A DNA stretch of 13,262 bases from UBA2040 sp965660955 (lineage in GTDB: Bacteria; Bacteroidota; Bacteroidia; Flavobacteriales_D; Crocinitomicaceae): positions 1-13,262 of the forward strand of contig CBFIBY010000065.1 in assembly GCA_965660955.1 (NCBI GenBank), given 5' to 3'. A model generated the notes under the pieces. The model had not been told where the DNA came from. It saw only the letters and a list, made by a program, of their open reading frames with translations, and did no database searches. Below, piece after piece: positions 1 to 7,607 of the stretch (position 1 is the stretch's first letter; each line of letters opens with the position of its first letter). The position numbers and the translations under genes were made by a program.

Positions 1-1498
1 GACCATCAATTAATATACTTCCCGCATCGCTAGAGCTATACAGTTGAAACGTTTCTTCGTCTTTCTGATCATATTGATAATGCAGAATAATGGGGTTGTT
101 TATATTGTTTGTCGCAAGTTCATTTATGATTTTGCGAAAAACCTGCGTTTTATTGTGATAATCTGTATCCAAAACTAGAACAGCATTCGGGTGATTTTTT
201 AATTCATCCGTGACTTCAAATTCTCCAACTGGCAAGTAAAAATAGGGAGATTCAACATCGATTAATTCTTTCGAAACAGGAAAAAAACCTTGCTTACTCG
301 AATAGTTTTCTTTCCAAGTTTTATAGTCAACAAGCACGGACAATGTACCTGGAACTTCAAAATTTATTGTGTTTGAACCGATGTAAACATAATCGGCAGC
401 TTGATCCATCAAATTCCACTTGTCTAATTCAATAGAATAGGTATATCCAAAACCGAAGAAATTCGCGGGTTTGATTTCTGTTTTATCACTTAAATCTGCA
501 ATCACCACGGGAACGTGATGTCCACCGATATTGTGAATTTCTTGGTTGTGTTTTCTATTATATTCAAAAGGAGAGAACGGTAAACTTAAATCAGAATCAA
601 TGGTCAACATGTGCGTATGGTCATCATACTTTTCCGCCAATTTTCTTGCTACTGGTATTTCAAACTCGGGTTCTTCTGTCAATGAAACGCGAATGGTATC
701 ACCAATACCATCCTCGAGCAACGCACCAATCCCGACAGCCGATTTTATACGTCCGTCTTCGCCATCGCCAGCTTCGGTTACACCTAAGTGTAACGGATAG
801 CAACGGTCATTTTTTATCATTTGAGCACACAAAAGGCGATAGGCTTGAACCATGACAAGCGTGTTGCTGGCTTTCATCGAAATGATAATCTCAAAGAAGT
901 CGCTTTTTTCGCAAATTCGAATGAATTCCATAGCGCTTTCCACCATTCCCTCTGGCGTATCACCATATCTCGACAAAATTCTGTCGGAAAGAGAACCATG
1001 ATTGGTACCAATACGCATCGCTGTTCCTTTTTCCTTACAGAGGAGAACTAATGGAGTAAATTTTTGCTCGATTCTATCTAATTCGGCTTGATAACTTTCG
1101 TCTGTGTAATCGTGTTCTTCAAATTTCTTTTTATCAGCGTAGTTACCAGGATTAACACGAACTTTTGCAACAATACCTGCAGCTATTTCCGCTGCATTTG
1201 GTGTGAAATGGATATCTGCAACGATGGGCGTCTCATAACCAAGTTCGCGCAAACCTTCTTGAATCGGCGCAAGATTAAAAGCTTCATTCTTACTTGGCGC
1301 AGTCAATCGCACTAATTCACAGCCTGCTTCAATCATTCTAGCTGATTGTTCAATAGACTTTTGTGTATCCATTGTATCTGTGGTAGTCATGGATTGTAAA
1401 CGGATCGGGTTGTCTCCACCAAATAAAACACCTCCAACATTAACAGTTAAAGTGCTGAGTCTGCTTCGATTAAATGGGTCATTGCAATATTTATTCAT
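1..1498 (-). CDS. ispG: 4-hydroxy-3-methylbut-2-enyl diphosphate synthase, N-terminal ~499 residues (cut by left edge)
   Basis: IspG (GcpE) is a cytosolic iron-sulfur enzyme that reductively converts MEcPP to HMBPP, the penultimate step of the non-mevalonate isoprenoid pathway. Reading the minus strand from ATG 1498 gives an unbroken frame to base 1. The N-terminal TIM barrel is clear: NPIRLQSMTTTDTMDT (30-45), VADIHFTPNAAEIAAG (93-108), VRVNPGNY (113-120), MRIGTNHGSLSDR (161-173), and LHLGVTEAGDGEDGRIKSAV beginning near residue 236. The sequence after about residue 280 belongs to the extra middle domain (A*) of the long IspG form found in Bacteroidota, Chlamydiae and plants; E. coli IspG, at about 370 residues, lacks it. 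The C-terminal domain with the [4Fe-4S] cysteines lies beyond the window, so the gene cannot be shown to be intact. An in-frame ATG three codons upstream (1507) is an alternative start; I prefer 1498 because flavobacterial homologues begin with M-x-x-YCN. It is divergent from the desaturase gene. Confidence 0.96.
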   Translation of the reverse strand, partial: MNKYCNDPFNRSRLSTLTVNVGGVLFGGDNPIRLQSMTTTDTMDTQKSIEQSARMIEAGCELVRLTAPSKNEAFNLAPIQEGLRELGYETPIVADIHFTPNAAEIAAGIVAKVRVNPGNYADKKKFEEHDYTDESYQAELDRIEQKFTPLVLLCKEKGTAMRIGTNHGSLSDRILSRYGDTPEGMVESAMEFIRICEKSDFFEIIISMKASNTLVMVQAYRLLCAQMIKNDRCYPLHLGVTEAGDGEDGRIKSAVGIGALLEDGIGDTIRVSLTEEPEFEIPVARKLAEKYDDHTHMLTIDSDLSLPFSPFEYNRKHNQEIHNIGGHHVPVVIADLSDKTEIKPANFFGFGYTYSIELDKWNLMDQAADYVYIGSNTINFEVPGTLSVLVDYKTWKENYSSKQGFFPVSKELIDVESPYFYLPVGEFEVTDELKNHPNAVLVLDTDYHNKTQVFRKIINELATNNINNPIILHYQYDQKDEETFQLYSSSDAGSILIDG

Positions 1499-1542
1499 AT
1501 TCTCCATAACATTCTTCAATGTTGATTGTTTACAATTTCACA

Positions 1543-1550
1543 CAAAGTTA
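1543..1550 (-). promoter_or_regulatory. Candidate Bacteroidota -7 box for ispG
   Basis: On the minus strand this reads TAACTTTG, an exact match to the Bacteroidota housekeeping -7 consensus TAnnTTTG. It lies about 45 bases before the preferred ispG start and predicts a leader of roughly 40 bases. I see no convincing TTTG -33 element at the usual spacing, so this is a half-supported promoter. Confidence 0.45.
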
Positions 1551-1579
1551 CATTTTGATATCGCATGATTGTGGTATAA

Positions 1580-1622
1580 TTGTTAAAATAATGTATCGCT
1601 AAGTTTAATTGAATTACCTTTG
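1580..1622 (+). promoter_or_regulatory. Candidate promoter region of the desaturase cluster
   Basis: Two overlapping readings are possible. First, a TTG at 1580-1582 is followed after 17 bases by TAAGTTTA (1600-1607), which matches TAnnTTTG at all but the last base and would give a leader of about 15-20 bases. Second, TACCTTTG (1615-1622) is an exact -7 box that would start transcription within a few bases of ATG 1630, giving a leaderless or nearly leaderless mRNA, but it lacks a -33 TTTG. Either reading places the upstream in-frame TTG at 1609 inside promoter DNA and supports ATG 1630 as the start. Confidence 0.5.
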
Positions 1623-1629
1623 CAGACGT

Positions 1630-2754
1630 ATGAGTACAAAAGATTTAAAATATACCGACATTAAATTTTCGGACAAACACAACGAAGAGTTTTACAAAGT
1701 GTTAAGAAATAGAGTGATGGGTCACTTTAAAACGACGGGTAAATCTCGTTTTGGAAATTCCGCAATGGTTTTGAAGACTATTTTTATGTTTTCAATTTAT
1801 TTTGTTCCTATGGCTCTCATTTTGACAACCGTGGAATCTTCGTGGTTGACATTCGGATTATGGGTTTTGATGGGCTTTGGAATGGCAGGAATTGGATTGT
1901 CCGTTATGCATGATGCAAATCACGGCGCTTATTCAAAGAATCCAAAGGTGAACAAATGGGTGGGATATATCATATTGTTCATCGGTGGAAGTGATATCAA
2001 CTGGAGAATACAACACAATGTTCTTCACCACACGTTTACCAATGTAGACGGTATGGATGAGGACATAGACCCCGGCAAAGTGATGCGCTTTTCTCCACAT
2101 GCACCACGTTTGGACGCTCACAAATACCAACATATTTATGCTTGGTTTTTATATGGCTTAATGACGATCCTTTGGTTTACAACGAAAGATTTTGATCAAT
2201 TGATTCGCTACAACAAAATGGGACTCCTTAAAACACAAGGGATTTCCTATAAAAAGGCAATGACTGGAATTATCCTATCGAAGATTTTATACGTAGGACT
2301 GACACTTGGTCTTCCGTTGATTTTTAGTGCAGCACCTTTTTATGTAACAATCATAGGATTCTTAGTGATGCATTTTATTGCTGGGGTTTGGTTGGGAATT
2401 ATTTTCCAGCCTGCGCACGTTGTTCCAACAAGTAATTATCCTAGACCGGATGATTCAGGAAATATTGAAGCGGACTGGGCGGTAAGTCAATTGTACAATA
2501 CAGCTAATTTTGCTCCCGGTGCTCGTTTCTTTTCATGGTATGTTGGTGGATTGAATTACCAAGTTGAGCACCATTTGTTTCCAAACATTTGTCACGTGCA
2601 TTATCCGAAAATCGCAAAGATTGTTCGTGAAACTGCAGAGGAATATAGGTTGCCTTACAACAGTTTCAAAACGTTTGGTAAAGCGCTGAAAGAGCACGGT
2701 AAAATGCTTTATAACTTAGGACATTATGACAATGCTCCTGGTTTACATGGCTAA
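1630..2754 (+). CDS. Membrane fatty-acid desaturase (acyl-lipid/linoleoyl-CoA type)
   Basis: This is a 374-residue integral inner-membrane di-iron desaturase of the PF00487/COG3239 family, which inserts cis double bonds into acyl chains and adjusts membrane fluidity. All three histidine boxes are present: HDANH (94-98), HNVLHH (129-134) and QVEHH (311-315), with a further His in QPAHVV (263). Hydrophobic segments lie at about 48-66, 74-93, 111-121, 170-184 and 213-260. There is no fused cytochrome b5 domain, so electrons must come from a separate donor. Chain position specificity cannot be read from the sequence; the third box begins with Q, as in front-end (delta-5/6-like) desaturases, but that is only a hint. 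The frame extends upstream to a TTG at 1609, but promoter-like DNA there argues for ATG 1630. The stop is followed directly by the next gene's ATG. Confidence 0.93.
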   Translation: MSTKDLKYTDIKFSDKHNEEFYKVLRNRVMGHFKTTGKSRFGNSAMVLKTIFMFSIYFVPMALILTTVESSWLTFGLWVLMGFGMAGIGLSVMHDANHGAYSKNPKVNKWVGYIILFIGGSDINWRIQHNVLHHTFTNVDGMDEDIDPGKVMRFSPHAPRLDAHKYQHIYAWFLYGLMTILWFTTKDFDQLIRYNKMGLLKTQGISYKKAMTGIILSKILYVGLTLGLPLIFSAAPFYVTIIGFLVMHFIAGVWLGIIFQPAHVVPTSNYPRPDDSGNIEADWAVSQLYNTANFAPGARFFSWYVGGLNYQVEHHLFPNICHVHYPKIAKIVRETAEEYRLPYNSFKTFGKALKEHGKMLYNLGHYDNAPGLHG

Positions 2755-3105
2755 ATGAATTTAGAAACGCTTCGAACATATTGCCTCAACAAAGCGTTCT
2801 CTTCAGAACATCTTCCTTTTGACGATAAAACACTTGTTTTTAAAGCAGGCAGTAAAATGTTTGCGCTTGTAGATATCATTGAAGCAAAGTCTGTCAACTT
2901 AAAATGTGATCCGGAGCGTGCATTCGAACTACGGGAATCGTACCCAGAAATTCACCCGGGTTACCACATGAGTAAAAAACATTGGAATACAGTTTCCCTT
3001 CAAGAATCGCTAAGTGATGATTTTATTTTTGAGCTTGTTGACCATTCCTACGACTTGGTGTACAAAAGCTTGACTAAAAAAGAAAGAACAGCACTTGAGG
3101 GTTGA
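2755..3105 (+). CDS. MmcQ/YjbR family protein
   Basis: This 116-residue protein belongs to the MmcQ/YjbR (DUF419) family, small proteins with a CyaY-like fold described as possibly DNA-binding, with no firm biochemical role. The family signature is visible as HPGYHMSKKHWNTV (67-80), with an N-terminal LRTYCLNK helix and a C-terminal helix ending SLTKKERTALEG. The length is normal for the family. Its ATG directly abuts the desaturase stop codon with no gap, and its last 11 bases overlap the start of the S4-domain gene, so the three are probably translated from one mRNA. The placement beside the desaturase gives no clear functional hint. Confidence 0.9.
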   Translation: MNLETLRTYCLNKAFSSEHLPFDDKTLVFKAGSKMFALVDIIEAKSVNLKCDPERAFELRESYPEIHPGYHMSKKHWNTVSLQESLSDDFIFELVDHSYDLVYKSLTKKERTALEG

Positions 3106-3469
3106 TAAGTATTTGTGGTGTGTCAGATTAGCGAAAACTCGATCAATCGCAACAGAGTTAGTCAAGAAAGGTAAAATTCGGGTAAACGGCGAGCAAGTCA
3201 AGCCTTCTCGCGTAATCAAACTCAAAGACGTAATTCAATTTAACCGAAATGCAGCAGAGTTTTCTTTTAAAGTTATCGGTCTTCCCGAACGAAGTAGAGT
3301 CGGAGCTAAACTGGTTGTGGGTTTAATTGAGGATGTTACGCCAATAGAAGAGCTAGAGAAGCACAAAGTGTATTTAGCAGCTCAATCCAACTATAGACAC
3401 TTTGGCGACGGGAAACCTACTAAAAAGGACCGGAGAAGCCTAGACGATTTCCTAGAGAATTGGGAATAG
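3095..3469 (+). CDS. S4-domain RNA-binding protein, Hsp15-like (COG1188)
   Basis: This is a 124-residue protein with an N-terminal S4 RNA-binding domain (residues 1-48: MRVDKYLWCVRLAKTRSIAT, then KKGKIRVNGEQVKPSRVIK) and a basic C-terminal tail (GKPTKKDRRSLDDF, 107-120). It fits the ribosome-associated heat-shock protein Hsp15 group, which in E. coli binds stalled 50S subunits carrying peptidyl-tRNA. E. coli Hsp15 is 133 residues, so this is near full length. The start is a TTG at 3095, inside the end of the upstream gene and overlapping it by 11 bases; no ATG fits, and family members begin M-R-(I/V)-D-K-Y-L-W, so TTG is well supported. Overlap and a weak start codon suggest translational coupling. 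Confidence 0.9.
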   Translation: MRVDKYLWCVRLAKTRSIATELVKKGKIRVNGEQVKPSRVIKLKDVIQFNRNAAEFSFKVIGLPERSRVGAKLVVGLIEDVTPIEELEKHKVYLAAQSNYRHFGDGKPTKKDRRSLDDFLENWE

Positions 3470-3496
3470 GGTTTTTGGCCCTAAGATAATTCGCAT

Positions 3497-3528
3497 AAAA
3501 AAACTGCTACACCCAAGGCGCAGCAGTT
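3497..3528 (-). terminator. Rho-independent terminator of the YegP/DUF1508 gene
   Basis: A perfect 7-bp stem, AACTGCT (3502-3508) with AGCAGTT (3522-3528), is followed on the minus strand by seven T residues (plus-strand A tract 3497-3503, partly shared with the stem). It lies about 20 bases beyond the minus-strand gene ending at 3549. On the plus strand only a weak T run (about 3534-3538) follows, so it may also help terminate the convergent S4-domain gene. Confidence 0.75.
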
Positions 3529-3548
3529 CAACGTTTTTCAAAAAGGAA

Positions 3549-3878
3549 TTAGTCCTCTATTTCTACAGAAGCGTCAGGTGCATTTTTCCCTACACTAGCG
3601 ATTCCATTCAACATGGCTGCCTCAGTCGTATACATTTCACTTTTTCCAATTACCTGTCCATTGGTAGATTTCAAATTGAAATAAAAAGAACCGTCTTTTG
3701 CCGTGTTCTTATCGAAACAATTATCATCTCCACAGTTTTTTCGAACAGACTCAATGCCGTTGTCACAAGATGCTTTTGACTTGTACCCTTGGCTAGCCAA
3801 TATTATTTGACCATTTCCAGCCTTTAAGTTGAAATAAAAGTCTCCGTTTTTTCCAGTTTTAATGCTAAACTTTCCCAT
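3549..3878 (-). CDS. YegP/DUF1508 (UPF0339) two-repeat protein
   Basis: This 109-residue cytosolic protein consists of two tandem YegP/DUF1508 repeats. Repeat 1 (about 8-48) carries GDFYFNLKAGNGQIILASQG and DNGIESVRKN; repeat 2 (about 59-99) carries GSFYFNLKSTNGQVIGKSE and LNGIASVGKN. The family forms a small alpha/beta dimer-like fold; its molecular function is unknown. The length matches YegP of E. coli (110 residues). Three cysteines (38, 49, 54) sit at and just after the end of repeat 1, in the linker. There is no signal peptide. It is a single-gene unit with its own terminator, divergent from the outer-membrane protein gene at 4037. A near-match to a -7 box (TACCTTGG) lies upstream, too weak to list separately. 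Confidence 0.92.
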   Translation of the reverse strand: MGKFSIKTGKNGDFYFNLKAGNGQIILASQGYKSKASCDNGIESVRKNCGDDNCFDKNTAKDGSFYFNLKSTNGQVIGKSEMYTTEAAMLNGIASVGKNAPDASVEIED

Positions 3879-4036
3879 AACTAATTAAAATTTTTCTCCA
3901 AGGTAAATAAAATTTAGATAAAATGTGTTGCGTGAAGCCTTAAATAGGTAGGTTTTAACAAGGATTTAAACTTTTTTCTTAGGAGCTGTAACTTTTCACC
4001 GACATGTAAGTCTTACCACAAACAAAACCAGAAAAG

Positions 4037-4858
4037 ATGAAAAATTTAGTACTTATAGCAACAGTTTTAATTGGCGGATATACTTTCGGACAAGAGGATC
4101 CTGATACGACAAGAGTTAGAGTTGGTAAGACAACGGAAATATTAATTATTAATACCCCAGTATCGGAAGATTCGTTAAGGTCGGATGTTCCAGATACAAT
4201 TGATGCAGGTCCAATTGAACCCAGAGAGCCGCACAGAGACAATGAAGCGCATTGGGCCGGAATTGATTTTGGAATGAACGTCAACACGAACGGAAGTGGT
4301 TCTGATAAGTTTGGAAACTACACGTACTGGGAAAATGATCCGCTAAAGTCATTTTATTTTAACGTAAACTTTGCGGAGAAAAAGATTAAAATCATCAAAG
4401 AGTATGTTGGTATTACGACAGGTTTAGGGTTTAATTTCAACCAAATTGGTTTCCAGAACAATTTTGTGATTGCTGATTCGGCGGATACGTTAACAGCGTC
4501 TATATCACCAATCAATTATACGAAAAACAAATTACGGGCAGCTTATTTTCAAATCCCTCTGATGTTAGAGTTTAACACGTGCAAAGACAATGATAAGGGT
4601 GTTTATTTGGCTGCAGGTGTTATTGGTGGTGTACGTATAGCTTCTCGTACAAAACGAGTATACGTAGTTGATGGAGATAAAGTAAAAGAAAAAGCGAAAG
4701 GAACGTATGGACTTGAACCGTTCAAACTCGACGCTACTGCAAGAATTGGATACGGAGACTGGGGAGCATTTTTTAACTATAGCGTTTTACCCTTGTTTGA
4801 CACCGACAAAACAACCGCTGTTCACCCAATTAGTTTTGGTCTGAGTTATAGCTTCTAA
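4037..4858 (+). CDS. Outer-membrane beta-barrel protein (porin-family, PF13568-like)
   Basis: This 273-residue protein has a Sec signal peptide (residues 1-18, MKNLVLIATVLIGGYTFG, mature start near Gln19). A polar, acidic, proline-containing linker follows (about 19-75), then HWAGIDFGMNVN (76-87), which opens a series of alternating hydrophobic/polar beta-strand stretches. The last residues, ISFGLSYSF, end in phenylalanine, the usual barrel-assembly signal. The DTTRVRVGKTTEILI-then-HWAG layout is one I recognise from flavobacterial outer-membrane beta-barrel (PorT-like) proteins. I cannot assign a substrate; an 8-10 strand non-pore barrel is likely at this length. TAACTTTT at 3989-3996 is a one-mismatch -7 box about 40 bases upstream. 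The gene ends convergently with the T9SS protein, sharing the terminator at 4927-4956. Confidence 0.87.
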   Translation: MKNLVLIATVLIGGYTFGQEDPDTTRVRVGKTTEILIINTPVSEDSLRSDVPDTIDAGPIEPREPHRDNEAHWAGIDFGMNVNTNGSGSDKFGNYTYWENDPLKSFYFNVNFAEKKIKIIKEYVGITTGLGFNFNQIGFQNNFVIADSADTLTASISPINYTKNKLRAAYFQIPLMLEFNTCKDNDKGVYLAAGVIGGVRIASRTKRVYVVDGDKVKEKAKGTYGLEPFKLDATARIGYGDWGAFFNYSVLPLFDTDKTTAVHPISFGLSYSF

Positions 4859-4926
4859 TTTCATATGATTGATTATCAGATTTGTTAGAATAAAAGAATA
4901 GAAGCATAGCTTTTTAGGTGCAAGAA

Positions 4927-4956
4927 AAAAGGGTCCCGAATTATCGAGACCCTTTT
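4927..4956. terminator. Bidirectional Rho-independent terminator
   Basis: A 13-bp hairpin with one mismatch, AAAAGGGTCCCGA (4927-4939) pairing with TCGAGACCCTTTT (4944-4956) around a 4-base loop, has A and T tracts on its two sides. It lies between two convergent genes (plus gene ending 4858, minus gene ending 4976) and is symmetrical enough to serve both. Confidence 0.88.
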
Positions 4957-4975
4957 AATTTATATAAAAACCGTA

Positions 4976-6706
4976 TTAGTTCTTAACAATGTTCAATTTA
5001 GTAGATGCTCCATTTGCAGTCGCAACTGTCATAATGTATGCTCCAGCTTCTAAATTTGAAGTATTTACTACAGCTGCATTTCCTGCAATAACAACTGGAA
5101 TTGTTGCAACTGTTTTACCTGCTAGATCTGTAATAGTAACTGTAGCGTCGCCAGAAGCGTTTACACGTAAGTTAATTACATCATTCGTTGGGTTCGGGAA
5201 TGCAACAGCTTCAAGAGTTGTGTTTTCTTCTAAACCAACTGTGTTAGGCTTCAATTCCAATCCAAGACTGATCGCGTTCGTTCCAGCCCATCCTGTAAAC
5301 CAAGTTCCAGCGATTTGAATCGGTGCTGCCAATAAGATGTCATATTCTTCATTTCCACTGTAATCAATAGCATTGTCATATCCAAAGACAACATTCGTTA
5401 CTGCTGTACTTGTGGCACAAACTAAGTAAACCATATCATCAACCAATGGAACAGCTTGTTCAAAAGGGTGGAAAATAACCGTTTGGTTATCGTTGTTGCC
5501 TGCTAAGTAGGTTACTGTAGAGTATACCGGAGGCGAAACAAGAGTTGCCAAATCGTTTGGAGCAGACCATTCATAAATTGTGAATGTAATTTCTTCTCCA
5601 GTCATATCGATAGCTGAAGTATCGCCACTTGGAACAAATTTTACTCCTGTTGCCATAACTTCACTCGCGTCAGGATTAGTAAAACTCATACAAGCTTCAT
5701 AGATTCCTGGGTTATCCGTGTTTTGTGGATATGTATTGTGCACTGGGTCGTCATTCGCATCTAAACGAGATCCAGACAACCAATTCGTATTTACTGTGAA
5801 AGAAGACGAATACATATTATCCGTTGGGTCTTCATCCGTTGAATCTGAAGATACGGTATACTCCATGAAGTACTCTCCATCAGAAAGTGTAGCTAAATCT
5901 AATGTAGGAAGAATGTTTGCCGTTCCAGCCAAAGCTTCAGCTGAGTCAGAAACAGGAACAGACAATCCCGTGATTGAATTATCGTATACTGAAGGTCCTC
6001 CAGTTCCTGGTCCATTCACTTTCAAATTGATTACTACGCCTGTTTGAGGTTCGTTCCCGTAATTGAAAACACGAACAGCTGGGTCAAAAATATTGTTAGA
6101 CAATACAGAAGGAACACCTGCAGATGTTGGGATCTTTGCAATTTCCGGATTGATTGTCATATCGTCTCCAAGAATACCAACTTTGTTTCCTAAGAACATA
6201 ACTACGTCACCAGCAAGCATTGCATTCGTGATAGCTTGACCAGGACCACTTCCAACCATAACAACTGGAATCGTAAGATTTGCACCTTGTGCACCACCAC
6301 CCATTCCAACTGGATCCGGATCACGGTTGATGATGATTACGGCTACCGCACCTTCGTTTTGCGCATTAAGAGCTTTCACTCCAAATTCACAACTTCCTCT
6401 ATACATTACGGCGATTTTACCCGCAACAGAAGATCCGTTTGTCAAAGCACTACAGGCTTCTTGAGACAAAGGGTGAGGAATTGTAGTTGTACTCGTACCT
6501 GGAGTTCCGTCCTCACACATAGCTAATGTGTCTTGAACAAATGTTCCAGCTATATTGAAATCTGGAGTCGACCCCCAGTTGTCCGCCCAAGTAAATGGAT
6601 GATTTCCAGCAATTGAAGCAGGCGAAATACCTCGAACAATGATTTGGGCGTTTGTGCTAATCGCCATTGCTGTTAAAGCAATGACACTGAGTAAAAGTTT
6701 TTTCAT
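4976..6706 (-). CDS. Secreted PA-domain protein with T9SS type A sorting domain
   Basis: This 576-residue exported protein has a Sec signal peptide (1-20, MKKLLLSVIALTAMAISTNA). A protease-associated (PA) domain spans roughly 60-175, with AGKIAVMYRGSCEFGVKALN (95-114), GAVAVIIINRD (119-129) and LTIPVVMVGSGPGQAI (144-159). A beta-rich region (about 200-490) follows with no recognised catalytic motif. The C-terminal ~77 residues form a T9SS sorting domain: FPNPTNDVINLRV (503-515), VTITDLAGKTV (523-533), LEAGAYIMTV (552-561) and a lysine-rich end. It should cross the outer membrane through the type IX system and be anchored on or released from the surface. PA domains normally accompany peptidases; I see neither a zinc HExxH nor a subtilisin triad, so it may be a binding or adhesion protein. 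Its start lies 138 bases beyond the sdhB stop, separated by a terminator, so it has its own promoter, which I cannot pin down. Confidence 0.9.
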   Translation of the reverse strand: MKKLLLSVIALTAMAISTNAQIIVRGISPASIAGNHPFTWADNWGSTPDFNIAGTFVQDTLAMCEDGTPGTSTTTIPHPLSQEACSALTNGSSVAGKIAVMYRGSCEFGVKALNAQNEGAVAVIIINRDPDPVGMGGGAQGANLTIPVVMVGSGPGQAITNAMLAGDVVMFLGNKVGILGDDMTINPEIAKIPTSAGVPSVLSNNIFDPAVRVFNYGNEPQTGVVINLKVNGPGTGGPSVYDNSITGLSVPVSDSAEALAGTANILPTLDLATLSDGEYFMEYTVSSDSTDEDPTDNMYSSSFTVNTNWLSGSRLDANDDPVHNTYPQNTDNPGIYEACMSFTNPDASEVMATGVKFVPSGDTSAIDMTGEEITFTIYEWSAPNDLATLVSPPVYSTVTYLAGNNDNQTVIFHPFEQAVPLVDDMVYLVCATSTAVTNVVFGYDNAIDYSGNEEYDILLAAPIQIAGTWFTGWAGTNAISLGLELKPNTVGLEENTTLEAVAFPNPTNDVINLRVNASGDATVTITDLAGKTVATIPVVIAGNAAVVNTSNLEAGAYIMTVATANGASTKLNIVKN

Positions 6707-6790
6707 AATTATAAGAATTTGTTAAAATAAGAGAGTTAAAATTAATGAATATTTAACATATAACGAAAAAGTACGCGAAAGAGTTGAAAT

Positions 6791-6820
6791 AAAAAATCCC
6801 CATTCTTGGAATGAGGATTT
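6791..6820 (-). terminator. Rho-independent terminator of the sdhCAB operon
   Basis: The 12-bp stem AAATCCCCATTC (6794-6805) / GAATGAGGATTT (6809-6820) has one mismatch and a 3-base loop. On the minus strand it is followed by six T residues (plus-strand A run 6791-6796). It lies 25 bases beyond the sdhB stop codon and separates the operon from the T9SS protein gene transcribed in the same direction. Confidence 0.85.
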
Positions 6821-6844
6821 AAAGTATTATGAAGTGAATAGCAA

Positions 6845-7591
6845 TTACTTAGTTACAGCACCCTTCAAATATTCACGATTCATACGGGCAATATTGTCTA
6901 AAGAAATTCCTTTTGGACACTCAACTTCACACGCCCCGGTGTTCGTGCAGTTACCAAAACCTTCTTCATCCATTGTTTTAACCATGTTCAAAACACGATC
7001 TTTCGCTTCTACTTGACCTTGCGGTAATAGAGAGAGTTGAGAGACTTTGGCAGAAACAAACAACATAGCTGAGGCATTCTTACATGATGCCACGCACGCA
7101 CCACATCCAATACAAGTTGCCGCCTCAAACGCTTCGTCTGCATCATCTTTCGGGATGGGAATGGCGTTTGCGTCGACAGTATTTCCAGAAGTGTTTACGG
7201 ATACAAACCCACCAGAATTCATAATTCTATCAAACGCAGTGCGGTCAACTACTAAATCTTTAATCACTGGAAAGGCTTTTGCTCTCCACGGTTCAATGTA
7301 GATTGTTTCACCATCTTTGAACTTACGCATGTGTAATTGACAAGTTGTGATGCCTCGATCAGGACCGTGTGCCTCTCCATTGATGTACATGGAACAAGAC
7401 CCACAAATACCTTCTCGACAATCGTGATCAAAAGCGATTGGAGAATCCCCTTTGTTGATCAATTCTTCGTTCAATAGATCCATCATTTCCAAGAAAGACA
7501 TGTCTCCTTCAATCCCGTCAATTGGATAATTCACCATTTGACCTTTATCATTAGGTCCGTTTTGTCTCCAAATTTTTAAATTCAGTTTCAT
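6845..7591 (-). CDS. sdhB: Succinate dehydrogenase/fumarate reductase iron-sulfur subunit
   Basis: SdhB carries electrons from the flavin in SdhA through three Fe-S clusters to the membrane quinone site (respiratory complex II). The protein has 248 residues. The [2Fe-2S] ligands are C58, C63, C66 in CREGICGSC and C84 in TTCQLH. The ferredoxin-like half has CIGCGACVASC (C160, C163, C166, C170) and CTNTGACEVECP (C215, C221, C225), supplying the [4Fe-4S] and [3Fe-4S] clusters; the residue at the fourth position of the second motif is not a typical four-Cys set, as expected for a 3Fe cluster. It is the last gene of the operon. The gap of 91 bases to sdhA is filled by a degenerate inverted-repeat element, unlike the 18-base gap between sdhC and sdhA. 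No -7 box is visible in that gap. Confidence 0.97.
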   Translation of the reverse strand: MKLNLKIWRQNGPNDKGQMVNYPIDGIEGDMSFLEMMDLLNEELINKGDSPIAFDHDCREGICGSCSMYINGEAHGPDRGITTCQLHMRKFKDGETIYIEPWRAKAFPVIKDLVVDRTAFDRIMNSGGFVSVNTSGNTVDANAIPIPKDDADEAFEAATCIGCGACVASCKNASAMLFVSAKVSQLSLLPQGQVEAKDRVLNMVKTMDEEGFGNCTNTGACEVECPKGISLDNIARMNREYLKGAVTK

Positions 7592-7607
7592 ATTTGTAAT
7601 TTTTAAA

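Noticed and set aside
546..1568. Several plus-strand open frames of 60-84 codons
   Set aside because: They lie antisense to the continuous ispG frame on the minus strand, have no recognisable domains, and are shadows of it.
1609..1629. N-terminal extension of the desaturase from TTG 1609
   Set aside because: The seven extra codons lie over promoter-like DNA (TACCTTTG at 1615-1622), and the ATG at 1630 is a better start.
3467..3483. Small TAGGG...CCCTA hairpin overlapping the stop codon of the S4-domain gene
   Set aside because: Only 5 bp, overlapping the stop codon and with no T run afterwards, so too weak to call a terminator.
4006..4016. Palindrome GTAAGTCTTAC upstream of the outer-membrane protein gene
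   Set aside because: Eleven bases with a one-base centre cannot form a hairpin and are short enough to occur by chance; nothing supports an operator.
4989..6526. Plus-strand frames of up to 109 codons across the T9SS protein gene
   Set aside because: They overlap a complete minus-strand gene with a signal peptide, PA domain and sorting tail; their composition is that of a reverse-strand shadow.
6707..6790. Possible promoter of the T9SS protein gene
   Set aside because: The AT-rich upstream region holds only partial matches to TAnnTTTG, none better than background.
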